Origin: Elusimicrobia bacterium RIFCSPLOWO2_01_FULL_64_13
GTDB lineage: Bacteria > Elusimicrobiota > Elusimicrobia > 2-02-FULL-39-32
Direction: 5' to 3'
Assembly (NCBI GenBank): GCA_001800095.1
Contig: MGUT01000029.1
Location: forward strand, 12,458-21,197
Length of the DNA: 8,740 bases
Shown here: positions 1 to 7,470 of the stretch, piece by piece
Numbering within the stretch: position 1 is the stretch's first letter
Layout: every line of letters begins with the position of its first letter
Translations under genes and position numbers: made by a program
The notes under the pieces: model-generated
What the model was told of the DNA's origin: nothing
Seen by the model: only the letters and a program-made list of their open reading frames with translations
Database searches by the model: none

Positions 1-325
1 GCAGGCCGCGGATGGCGGTCTCCCGGCCGGACCCCGGACCCCGGACGAAAACAGCGACCTGCTTGATCCCGGCTTCCAGGCCCTTCTTGGCGGCGGTCTC
101 GGCCGCCACGGAGGCCGCGAACGGCGTTCCTTTTTTGGTCCCTTTGAACCCGCAGGACCCGGCCGAAGCCCAAACGATCGAGTTGCCCCGTTCGTCCGTG
201 ATGTTGACGATGGTATTATTGAACGACGACTGGATGTAGACTTTGGCCAGTCCGATGTTCCTCCACACCTTCTTCTTGGCCCGCGGCGCGGATGATGTGA
301 CGGGCGCTTTTCTTATCTCTGCCAT
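1..325 (-). CDS. rpsK: 30S ribosomal protein uS11 (partial, 3' end cut by window edge)
   Basis: uS11 sits on the platform of the 30S subunit, binds 16S rRNA and helps shape the mRNA exit region. The window shows the first 108 codons; bacterial uS11 is usually near 129 residues, so about 20 C-terminal residues lie outside. Recognisable family segments are KVYIQSSFNNTIVNITD (about residues 28-44), WASAGSCGFKGTKKGTPFAA (52-71) and VRGPGSGRETAIRGL (94-108). The ATG at 325 is preceded by AAAAGGAG at 344-337, with a rather long 11-base spacer. A nearer ATG at 333 is out of frame. The gene follows rpsM after 57 bases, the normal alpha-operon order; rpsD and rpoA would be expected next. The variable N-terminal tail carries a basic RAKKK patch. 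Confidence 0.97.
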   Translation of the reverse strand, partial: MAEIRKAPVTSSAPRAKKKVWRNIGLAKVYIQSSFNNTIVNITDERGNSIVWASAGSCGFKGTKKGTPFAASVAAETAAKKGLEAGIKQVAVFVRGPGSGRETAIRGL

Positions 326-382
326 GCTCTCATGAACTCCTTTTGGTAGTTTCGGTTCTTGATATCTTTACGCGCCGACCGG

Positions 383-781
383 TCAGGCGGCTGGTGCGGC
401 CGCGGGCTTGGCCTCGGCTTTGGCCGAACCCACGGTCTTCCTCTTGCCGCGGCGCGTGCGCGCGTTGGTGCGGGTCCTTTGTCCGCGGACCGGCAGGTTC
501 CGGCGGTGCCGCAGCCCCCGGTAGGAGCCCACGTCGATGAGGCGGCGGATGTTCTGCTGCACCTCCCGGCGCAGGTCGCCCTCCACCTTGAGGTTCTGCG
601 CGATGTAAGTGTTCAGTTTGCTGACGTCGGCGTCGGTCAGGTCCTTGACGCGGACCCCGAACGGTATGCCCGTGGCCGAAACGATCCGCTCCGCCAGGGG
701 CCTGCCGATCCCGTAGATATAGGCCAGCCCTATCTCAACCCGTTTGTTCTTCGGAAGTTCAATGCCCGCTATTCGTGCCAT
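383..781 (-). CDS. rpsM: 30S ribosomal protein uS13
   Basis: uS13 lies in the head of the 30S subunit and contacts the P-site tRNA and the intersubunit bridges with uL5. The 132-residue product begins MARIAGIELPKNKRVEIGL and has the family segments YIYGIG (21-26), LRREVQQNI (70-78), and the basic SYRGLRHRRNLPVRGQRTRT stretch (86-105) followed by NARTRRGKRKTVG, which reaches the tRNA. Usual lengths are about 118-126 residues; the extra length is an Ala/Lys-rich tail after residue 118 (SAKAEAKPAAAPAA). The open frame extends upstream to 892, but that part overlaps rpmJ and does not resemble uS13, so ATG 781 is the start. A GGAGGT motif lies upstream with an 11-base spacer. Its position between rpmJ and rpsK is classical. 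Confidence 0.97.
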   Translation of the reverse strand: MARIAGIELPKNKRVEIGLAYIYGIGRPLAERIVSATGIPFGVRVKDLTDADVSKLNTYIAQNLKVEGDLRREVQQNIRRLIDVGSYRGLRHRRNLPVRGQRTRTNARTRRGKRKTVGSAKAEAKPAAAPAA

Positions 782-792
782 CGTTGCCCGCG

Positions 793-800
793 ACCTCCCT
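793..800 (-). promoter_or_regulatory. rpsM ribosome binding site with long spacer
   Basis: The minus strand reads AGGGAGGT here, a strong Shine-Dalgarno match, but it stands 11 bases from the rpsM ATG at 781. No in-frame start lies closer, so the long spacer appears genuine. rpsK shows a similar 11-base spacer. Confidence 0.6.
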
Positions 801-833
801 TTCCTTGATTCATAAAACGCCCTTGCGCGGCAT

Positions 834-947
834 CTAGCCCTGACGCTGCTTGTGGCGCGGGTCGGTGCAGACGACCCGGACCACGCCCTCACGGCGGATG
901 ACGCGGCATTTTTTGCAAATCGGTTTGACGGACGCTCTTACCTTCAC
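834..947 (-). CDS. rpmJ: 50S ribosomal protein bL36, zinc-binding form
   Basis: bL36 is the smallest protein of the large subunit and helps fold 23S rRNA near the GTPase-associated region. The 37-residue product starts at GTG (947) and reads VKVRASVKPICKKCRVIRRE, then a GVVRVVCTDPRHKQRQG-type end. This matches the canonical family end to end and has the usual length. Cys11, Cys14, Cys27 and His32 form the zinc ribbon, so this is the zinc-containing paralogue type. The GTG start is fixed by an ideal AAGGAGG six to seven bases upstream and by the conserved N-terminus. It lies between infA and rpsM, its classical place. Confidence 0.97.
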   Translation of the reverse strand: MKVRASVKPICKKCRVIRREGVVRVVCTDPRHKQRQG

Positions 948-951
948 TTGA

Positions 952-960
952 CTCCTCCTT
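952..960 (-). promoter_or_regulatory. rpmJ ribosome binding site
   Basis: The minus strand reads AAGGAGGAG, near-perfect complementarity to the 16S rRNA 3' end. The AGGAGG core ends six bases before the GTG at 947, which settles the non-ATG start of rpmJ. Confidence 0.85.
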
Positions 961-992
961 GTCCCGCGGCCTCGGACGGACGCGCCGGCACC

Positions 993-1010
993 CCCTCCCC
1001 GTCGGGAGGG
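993..1010 (-). promoter_or_regulatory. Strong GC hairpin in the infA–rpmJ intergenic region
   Basis: On the minus strand CCCTCCC (1010-1004) can pair perfectly with GGGAGGG (999-993) around a four-base GACG loop. The stem is 7 bp and nearly all G:C. It is not followed by a T-run (the RNA continues GGTGCCGGCGCG), so it does not look like a rho-independent terminator. It lies about 43 bases upstream of the rpmJ start, in the longest gap of the window. Possible roles are mRNA processing or stability at the boundary of the secY-adk-map-infA and r-protein segments, or a translational control element. The pairing is seen; the role is inference. Confidence 0.5.
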
Positions 1011-1031
1011 AACGGACGCCGGGCGCGCGCT

Positions 1032-1280
1032 CTAGCCGGTCCGGGCGGCCGGGGCGCGGTTCATCTCCCCGCGGTAGATGATCCTGCCCCGGGTCAGATC
1101 GTACGGGGATAGTTCGACGCGCACCTTGTCCCCGGTGAGGATGCGGATGTAATGCATCCGCATCTTGCCCGAGATGTGCGCCAGAATGACGTGCCCCCCT
1201 TCGATCTCCACTCGGAACATGGCGTTCGGCAGGGATTCGAGCACTTTGCCGTCGACTTCGAATTTCTCTTCTTTGGCCAT
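1032..1280 (-). CDS. infA: Translation initiation factor IF-1
   Basis: IF-1 is a cytoplasmic OB-fold protein that occupies the 30S A site during initiation and works with IF-2 and IF-3. The 82-residue product has the family landmarks: MAKEEKFEVDGKVLESLPNA at the start, FRVEIEGGHVILAHISGKMR (22-41), YIRILTGDKVRVELSPYDLT (44-63) and GRIIYR (65-70). IF-1 is usually about 72 residues; here the chain continues for about ten more (GEMNRAPAARTG), an uncommon but modest extension. ATG 1280 follows the map stop after only 7 bases. An AGGAG sits just 2 bases before the ATG, much closer than normal, so translation may depend on ribosomes finishing map. rpmJ follows after an 84-base gap. Confidence 0.96.
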   Translation of the reverse strand: MAKEEKFEVDGKVLESLPNAMFRVEIEGGHVILAHISGKMRMHYIRILTGDKVRVELSPYDLTRGRIIYRGEMNRAPAARTG

Positions 1281-1290
1281 ATCTCCTCTA
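1281..1290 (-). promoter_or_regulatory. map stop / infA ribosome binding site with very short spacer
   Basis: The minus strand reads TAGAGGAGAT directly before the infA ATG. TAG ends map, and the AGGAG that follows leaves a spacer of only two bases before the start. No alternative infA start lies upstream in frame nearby. This is an atypical initiation site, perhaps relying on coupling with map. Confidence 0.5.
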
Positions 1291-2094
1291 GACTTCCGTC
1301 AAAATTTCCGTTCCGGACCCGGTGACCGCCACCATGTGTTCGAAGTGCGCCGAGAGCGATCCGTCCGCCGTCAGCACCGTCCAGCCGTCGGGCAGGTGGG
1401 TCACCTTCTCCGTGCCCGCGTTCACCATCACTTCCAGGGCCAGGACCAGCCCCGGCTCGAGGCGCAGGCCCGTTCCGGGCCGGCCGAGGCAGGGCACGTG
1501 CGGGTCCTCATGCATGGCCCGGCCGATGCCGTGGCCGCCGTAGCTGCGGACCACGTTGTAGCCGGCCGCTTCCGCGACCGACTGCATGGCATTGGAAACG
1601 TCTCCCAGGCGCTGTCCGGCGCGGGCCGCGGCGATGGCCTCCCGCAAGGACCTCTCGGAGACTTCGAGCAGCTTCCGGGCCGCGGGATCGATTTCCCCCA
1701 CGGGGATCGTCCGCGCCGTGTCCCCGCACCAGCCCTCGCAGAAAAGCCCCACGTCCACGCTGACGATGTCCCCCTCCCGGATCTTCCTCGGTCCGGGGAT
1801 GCCGTGGACCACCTCGTTATTCACGGACACGCAGATGGTCTTGGGGAACCCGTGATAATTCAAAAAAGCGGGTTGGGCCCCGCGCTCCTTGATCCAGCGG
1901 GCGGCGAGGTCGTCCAGGTCCTCGGTCGCGACCCCCGCCCTCACCTCGGCGCAGACCGCGTTCAAAAGTCCCGCGGCGAGTTTTCCCGACCGCTTCAAGG
2001 CCTCGATCTCCCTGGGGCTCTTGAGCTCGACGGCGCGCCCGGCCGGTCTCTCCGTTATGACCGGCCGGCCTTCGGGACGGGGACGGCTGTTCAC
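1288..2094 (-). CDS. map: Type I methionine aminopeptidase
   Basis: This cytoplasmic metalloenzyme removes the initiator methionine from nascent proteins. From the GTG at 2094 it is 268 residues, near the usual 250-265. The five metal ligands of the family are visible: Asp114 (SVDVG), Asp125 (GDTART), His188 (GGHGIG), Glu221 (LEVMV) and Glu252 (FEHM); His97 in VVHGIP matches the substrate-binding histidine. The catalytic fold begins near residue 21 (AVELKSPREIEALKRSGKLA), so residues 1-20 are a short variable extension. The frame stays open upstream to 2301 but there it only overlaps adk. GTG 2094 is chosen because it overlaps the adk stop as GTGA and has AAGGGG seven bases upstream. The order adk-map-infA is classical for the spc operon. 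Confidence 0.93.
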   Translation of the reverse strand: MNSRPRPEGRPVITERPAGRAVELKSPREIEALKRSGKLAAGLLNAVCAEVRAGVATEDLDDLAARWIKERGAQPAFLNYHGFPKTICVSVNNEVVHGIPGPRKIREGDIVSVDVGLFCEGWCGDTARTIPVGEIDPAARKLLEVSERSLREAIAAARAGQRLGDVSNAMQSVAEAAGYNVVRSYGGHGIGRAMHEDPHVPCLGRPGTGLRLEPGLVLALEVMVNAGTEKVTHLPDGWTVLTADGSLSAHFEHMVAVTGSGTEILTEV

Positions 2095-2762
2095 GCCTTC
2101 GCCCCTTGGCGGACGGCGTTGAGAAGCTCCGCGAAGACCTGGTCGGGGGTCCGCGACGCGTCCACCCGATTGAGCCGCCCCGCCTTTTCGTAAAAGCCGA
2201 TCAGAGGCCGGGTCTGTTCCAGATACACTTTGAGGCGGTTCTTCACCGTCCCGACCCGGTCGTCCTCCCTCTGGACGAGGGCCCCGCCGCATCGGTCGCA
2301 TTTCCCGGCGGCCTTGGGCGGCTGGCTGAACTGGTTGTAGGTCCGCCCGTCCGCCGGGCAGGTCCAGCGGCCCGCCAGCCGGCGCACGCAGGACTCTTCG
2401 TCCAAATCCATGTACAGCACGCGGTCGATCGCGCCGCCGTTCCCGGCCCGCGGGCCGGCCCCCAGGCGCGATTCCAGCATCTCCGCCTGCGGGATGGTGC
2501 GGGGGAACCCGTCGAAGATGAACCCCCGGGAACAGTCCGCGCGGGCGATCCGCTCCTCCACCATCCCCACGATCACTTCGTCCGGCACGAGCCCGCCCTG
2601 CCGGATGAAACTTTCCGCCTTCCGCCCGAGCTCGGTCCCTTCGCGGACCGCCGCCCGGAGGATGTCCCCGGTGGAGATGTGGGCGATGGCGAGGGTGCCC
2701 GCCAGGCGGACCGACTGGGTCCCTTTACCGGACCCCGGAGGCCCGAGGAGCACCAGCCTCAT
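2091..2762 (-). CDS. adk: Adenylate kinase, long form with zinc-type LID
   Basis: Catalyses ATP + AMP = 2 ADP in the cytoplasm. The 223-residue protein has the P-loop GPPGSGKGT (7-15), the AMP-site STGD (30-33) with Arg36, DGFPRT (84-89), the LID-flanking RRLAGR (127-132), and Arg165 and Arg176 around EDDRVGTVKNRL. The LID (about 133-170) holds Cys135, Asp138, Cys155 and Cys158 (WTCPAD and KCDRCG), which suggests a Zn site with three Cys and one Asp, as in Gram-positive-type enzymes but with Asp in the second position. A small Gly-rich stretch (101-110) lengthens the loop before VLYMDL. ATG 2762 overlaps the secY stop as ATGA; the much longer open frame upstream is a shadow of secY. No clear Shine-Dalgarno precedes it, so translation is probably coupled to secY. 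Confidence 0.96.
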   Translation of the reverse strand: MRLVLLGPPGSGKGTQSVRLAGTLAIAHISTGDILRAAVREGTELGRKAESFIRQGGLVPDEVIVGMVEERIARADCSRGFIFDGFPRTIPQAEMLESRLGAGPRAGNGGAIDRVLYMDLDEESCVRRLAGRWTCPADGRTYNQFSQPPKAAGKCDRCGGALVQREDDRVGTVKNRLKVYLEQTRPLIGFYEKAGRLNRVDASRTPDQVFAELLNAVRQGAKA

Positions 2763-4086
2763 CGGACATTGAACCAGCGGCCCTTGATGCGCCCCTGCTT
2801 CATGAAACCCTCGTAGTGGCGCATGATCAGGTGCGACTCGATCTGGCCGATCGTATCCAGGGCCACGCCCACGGCGATGAGGAGGGCCGTCCCTCCGAAA
2901 AAGAACGGGGCGTTCATCTTCTGCCGGAGGATGTCCGGGAGGATGGCGATCGCCACCACGAAGAGCGCCCCCCACAGCGTGATGCGCTCCAGGATCTTCT
3001 GGATGTAGCGGGCGGTGGAATCCCCCGGGCGGATTCCGGGAATGAATCCGCCCCACTTTTTCATGTTGTCGGCCAGGTCCGTTGGATTGAACTGGATGGA
3101 GTTGTAGAAATAACAGAAGAAGATGATCAGGGAGCCGTAGACCACCTCGTACAGCCAGCCGCCGCGGTTCCACGCGCTCATGAACTTCGAGGCCACGGAC
3201 GAATCCGGGAAGAACTGCGCGATCGTGACGGGGACCGAGAGGATGGACACGGCGAAGATCACCGCGATGACGCCGGAGGTGTCCACCTTGATGGGCAAAA
3301 AAGTGCTCGCTCCGCCCATCACGCGCCTCCCGACCACGCGCTTGGCGTACTGGACGGGGATCTTCCTCTGGCCCGTCTCCACGAAAACGGTGAAGGCCGT
3401 GAACCCGAGCACGATGGCCAGGAGGAGGAGCGCCCCGAAGATGCTGATCTCCTCGATGCGCAACAAACGGAAGAGGTCCTGGACGCCGCTGGGCAGGCCG
3501 ATGATGATGCCGGTGAAGATGATGAGGGAGATGCCGTTGCCGATGCCTTTCTCCGTGATCTGCTCGCCCATCCACATGACGAAGACGGTGCCGGTCACCA
3601 GCGTCAGGACGCTCAAGAAGTAGAAGGCGGCGTTCAGGTCCTCGACGATGGGCAGCCCGCCGGGGGTCGGCAGGCGCGCGAGGCTGTAGACCAGGCCGAA
3701 GGACTGTACGATCGCCAGCGACAGGGTGAAGTAGCGGGTGATCTGGTTGATCTTCTTGCGGCCGAGCTCGCCTTCCTTCTGGAGGCGGTCGAGGTACGGG
3801 AAGATGTGCGCGCCCTGGAGGAGGCTCATGATGATGGAAGCGTTGATGTAGGGCATGATCCCCATGGAGAAGATGGAGAAGCGCGCCAGGGCTCCGCCGG
3901 AGAAGATGTCCAGGAATCCCAGGAGGGTGTTCCTCTGGGACTCGAAGAGGAGGCGCATGGCCTCGGCGTTGATGCCCGGGAGCGGCGTCACCGCGCCGAG
4001 CCGGTAGGCCGCGAGGACCCCGAGGGTGAAGAGCACCTTCTTCTTCAGCTCGGGGACCTGGAAGATATCCGCGAAGGACTTGATCA

Positions 4087-4087
<1 letters not shown>
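2759..4087 (-). CDS. secY: Protein translocase channel subunit SecY
   Basis: SecY is the ten-helix inner-membrane channel of the Sec translocon, partnering SecE/SecG and receiving SecA or ribosomes. The 442-residue product has the usual length and family segments: IPELKKK-like VPELKKKVLFTLGV (11-24), the plug region after GFLDIFSGGALARFS (57-71), SMGIMPYINASIIMSLL (74-90), EQITEKGIGNGISLIIF (175-191), GQRKIPVQYAKR (239-250), GGFIPGIRPG (346-355) and the C-terminal HYEGFMKQGRIKGR. Hydrophobic helices fall near 17-37, 71-91, 118-138, 153-174, 180-199, 213-236, 270-291, 310-333, 370-386 and 394-412. The start is GTG 4087, sharing one base with the ilvC TAG stop, with AGAGGA seven bases upstream inside ilvC. 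rplO, its usual upstream neighbour, is absent; ilvC takes its place. Confidence 0.97.
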
Positions 4088-5160
<1,073 letters not shown>

Positions 5161-5173
5161 TTGAGATCTCCCG

Positions 5174-5686
5174 TTAGGTATTGAGGGACTTGCCCCCGCG
5201 GGCCATCGCCACGATGCCCGTGCGGCTCAACTCGCGGATGCCGAAAGGCGAAAGCATGCCGATCAGGGCTTCGATCTTGTCTTCGTCGCCCGTGGCCTCC
5301 ACGATCAGGGAATCCGCGGAAACGTCCACGATCTTGGCCCGGAAAATGTCGACGATCTGCAGGAGCTCGGAGCGGTCGGCCTTGTCGGCGTCGACCTTGA
5401 TGAGGGCCAGGTCCCGCTCGAGGTGCGGGGTCTGGACGTAATCGGACAGCTTGATGACGTCGATGAGCTTGTTGAGCTGCTTTTCCACCTGCTCCAGGAC
5501 GCGCTCGTCTCCCTGGACCACGATGGTCATGCGCGAGACGGACGGGTCCTCCGTCTCGCCCACCGCCAGGGAATCGATGTTGTACCCGCGCGCGGAAAAA
5601 AGCCCCGCGATGCGCGCCAGCACCCCCGCCTTGTTCTCGACGAGGACGGACAGGGTGTGCTTGGGTTCGGCCGGTCTCTGTTTCAT
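5174..5686 (-). CDS. ilvN: Acetolactate synthase small (regulatory) subunit
   Basis: The regulatory subunit activates the IlvB catalytic subunit and mediates feedback inhibition, usually by valine. The 170-residue protein has the family's usual length. An N-terminal ACT domain spans about 10-85 and includes HTLSVLVENKAGVLARIAGL (10-29), then FSARGYNIDSLAVGETEDPS (30-49); Asn36 in the GYNI segment matches a valine-site residue known from the family. A C-terminal ALS small-subunit domain follows (about 88-165: RDLALIKV, IVDIFRAKIVDVS, ELSRTGIVAMARG). ATG 5686 has GGAGAG five bases upstream. It lies 13 bases after ilvB and 13 before ilvC, the common ilvBNC order, and should form a complex with the adjacent IlvB. 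Confidence 0.96.
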   Translation of the reverse strand: MKQRPAEPKHTLSVLVENKAGVLARIAGLFSARGYNIDSLAVGETEDPSVSRMTIVVQGDERVLEQVEKQLNKLIDVIKLSDYVQTPHLERDLALIKVDADKADRSELLQIVDIFRAKIVDVSADSLIVEATGDEDKIEALIGMLSPFGIRELSRTGIVAMARGGKSLNT

Positions 5687-5699
5687 GGGATCTCTCCGG

Positions 5700-7457
5700 T
5701 CAAGCCATGTCCACGATGATGTCGTCGAGCCCCGCTCCGGCCGGCACCATGGGGAACACCTTCTCGTTGGGCCGGATCACGCAGTCGATGATCACGGGCC
5801 GGGTCTCGGCGAGGGCGCGCTTCAGGGCCGGCTCCACGTCCTCATTGCGGGTGACGCGCAGTCCCAGCGCCCCGTAGGCCTCGGCGAACTTCACGAAGTC
5901 GGGGATGTAAGGCAGGGAGTTGGGGTCCGGTTCGTTGTCCTTCGTGCGCATGCCGCTGCCCGTGGTCAGGCAGGACCCGGAGAACCTTTCCTTATAAAAG
6001 AGCTCCTGCCACTGCCGGACCATCCCCAGATAGTAGTTATTGAGAATGATCACGACGACCTTGATCTTCTCGTGGATGGCCGTGGCCATTTCGGTCATGG
6101 TCATCTGGAACGAGCCGTCCCCGTCGATGCAGATCACGTCCTTCTTGGGGAAGGCGAGTTTGGCCCCCAGGGAAGCGGGAAAGCCGTAGCCCATGGTGCC
6201 CAGGCCCCCGCTCGTGAGGAAGTGCCGGGGGCTCCGGGCCGGGTACCATTGCATGGCCCACATCTGGTGCTGGCCCACTCCCGTGGAGATGATGGCTTCG
6301 CCCCTGGTGAGCTCGTGGAGCTTGTGGATCACGAACTGCGGCTTCACGAATTCCCCGGGGCCCTTGCCGTTCTTGTCGTAGCTGAAAGGATGCTCCCGGT
6401 CCCATTCGCGGATCTGTCCGATCCAGGCGGAATGGTCCTTCCCGGGCAGATTGTCGAGGAGGTCCTGGAGCACCAATTTCAAGTCCCCCACCACGGGCAC
6501 GTCCACCTGCACGCACTTGCCGATGTTGGCCGGATCGATGTCGAAATGGATCTTCTTCGAGTTCGGGGAGAATTTGGCCAGATTCCCCGTCACCCGGTCG
6601 TCGAAGCGCGCCCCGCAGGCGATCATGAGGTCGCACTTCTGCATGGCGGTGTTGGTGGCGTATTTGCCGTGCATGCCCAGAACGCCCATGTACAGCGGGT
6701 GGTCGTACGGCATGGTGCCGTTGGCCATGAGCGTGGTGGCCACGGGGATCTGGGCCTTCTCGGCGACCTGGCGCAGGAGGTCGGAAGCGCCCGAAAGCAC
6801 CACGCCCCCGCCCACGTAAAAGAGGGGTCTTTCCGCCTGGCTGATGAGCTCGACCGCCTTCTTGATCTGAAGAGGGTGGCCCTGGACCGTCGGGGAGTAG
6901 GAGCGGATGCTCACCTTCTCGGGATAGGAGAACTCCACGGCGGCGCGCTGGATGTCCACCGGCACGTCGACGTGCACGGGCCCCGGCCGCCCGGAAGAAG
7001 CGACGTGGAAGGCCTCGCGCATGATCCGGCCGAGGTCGCGCACGTCCTTGACGAGATAGTTGTGCTTGGTCACGGGGCGGGTGCAGCCCGTGGCGTCGGC
7101 TTCCTGGAACGCGTCCGAACCGATGACGTCGGTCCGCACCTGTCCCGTGATCGCCACCAGGGGGATCGAGTCCATGTTGGCCGTGGCCAGCCCGGTGATG
7201 AGGTTCGTCGCGCCGGGCCCGGACGTGGCCACGCACACCCCCACCCGCCCCGTCGCGCGGGCGTAGCCGTCGGCCATGTGGGCGGCCCCCTGCTCGTGCC
7301 GGGTGAGGATCACCCGGATCTTCGAGTCATAGAGCTTGTCGAAGAAAGGCAGGTTCACGCCTCCGGGGATCCCGAAGAGGTATTCCACTCCTTCCTTCTC
7401 GAGGCATTCCACGAGGATTTCGGCCCCTGTCTTTTTCACCGCGCTGTCCTTTGCCAT
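5700..7457 (-). CDS. ilvB: Acetolactate synthase large (catalytic) subunit
   Basis: A ThDP-, Mg- and FAD-dependent enzyme that condenses two pyruvates to acetolactate, or pyruvate and 2-ketobutyrate to acetohydroxybutyrate. The 585-residue protein has three ThDP-family domains. The Pyr domain has FGIPGG (28-33) and the catalytic Glu55 in RHEQGAAHMADGYAR; SDAFQEAD lies at 114-121. The central FAD domain runs about 190-340 (GGGVV, GARFDDRVTG). The PP domain has IDGDGSF (444-450) and LNNYYLGMVRQWQ (472-484), with the Trp tied in this family to 2-ketobutyrate preference. A stretch of about 25 residues (494-518) between RFS and PDFVKFAEAYG replaces roughly 7 in E. coli IlvI. ATG 7457 fits the family's N-terminus but has no clear Shine-Dalgarno. 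Insertion apart, it looks intact and active. Confidence 0.96.
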   Translation of the reverse strand: MAKDSAVKKTGAEILVECLEKEGVEYLFGIPGGVNLPFFDKLYDSKIRVILTRHEQGAAHMADGYARATGRVGVCVATSGPGATNLITGLATANMDSIPLVAITGQVRTDVIGSDAFQEADATGCTRPVTKHNYLVKDVRDLGRIMREAFHVASSGRPGPVHVDVPVDIQRAAVEFSYPEKVSIRSYSPTVQGHPLQIKKAVELISQAERPLFYVGGGVVLSGASDLLRQVAEKAQIPVATTLMANGTMPYDHPLYMGVLGMHGKYATNTAMQKCDLMIACGARFDDRVTGNLAKFSPNSKKIHFDIDPANIGKCVQVDVPVVGDLKLVLQDLLDNLPGKDHSAWIGQIREWDREHPFSYDKNGKGPGEFVKPQFVIHKLHELTRGEAIISTGVGQHQMWAMQWYPARSPRHFLTSGGLGTMGYGFPASLGAKLAFPKKDVICIDGDGSFQMTMTEMATAIHEKIKVVVIILNNYYLGMVRQWQELFYKERFSGSCLTTGSGMRTKDNEPDPNSLPYIPDFVKFAEAYGALGLRVTRNEDVEPALKRALAETRPVIIDCVIRPNEKVFPMVPAGAGLDDIIVDMA

Positions 7458-7470
7458 ATATGGCGCCGGC

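Noticed and set aside
21..46. Short direct repeat of CCGGACC/CCCGGACC units near the left edge
   Set aside because: It lies inside rpsK and encodes the conserved RGPGSGRE segment; the repetition follows from Gly/Pro codons.
374..382. GACCGGTC palindrome just after rpsM as an operator
   Set aside because: An 8-base palindrome partly overlapping the rpsM stop is expected by chance in GC-rich DNA, and nothing nearby supports an operator.
810..833. Seven-codon ATG ORF right after the rpmJ stop
   Set aside because: Too short and without a binding site; it probably arises by chance.
944..991. Possible 15-codon leader ORF (GTG start) ending in a GTGA overlap with rpmJ
   Set aside because: The purine-rich 3' arm of the hairpin directly abuts its GTG, leaving poor spacing, and a 15-codon open frame is expected by chance in GC-rich sequence. 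There is no sign of a regulatory codon run.
993..1010. Reading the infA–rpmJ hairpin as a rho-independent terminator
   Set aside because: No T-run follows the stem on the transcribed strand, and essential r-protein genes continue immediately downstream.
2095..2301. Upstream extension of map to 337 codons
   Set aside because: It overlaps adk and adds Arg/Pro-rich sequence unlike the family; GTG 2094 has the GTGA overlap and a binding site.
2763..3575. Upstream extension of the adk reading frame to 494 codons
   Set aside because: The added part overlaps secY in another frame and is low-complexity Arg/His/Pro; the adk family begins at the MRLVLLGPPGSGKGT start at 2762.
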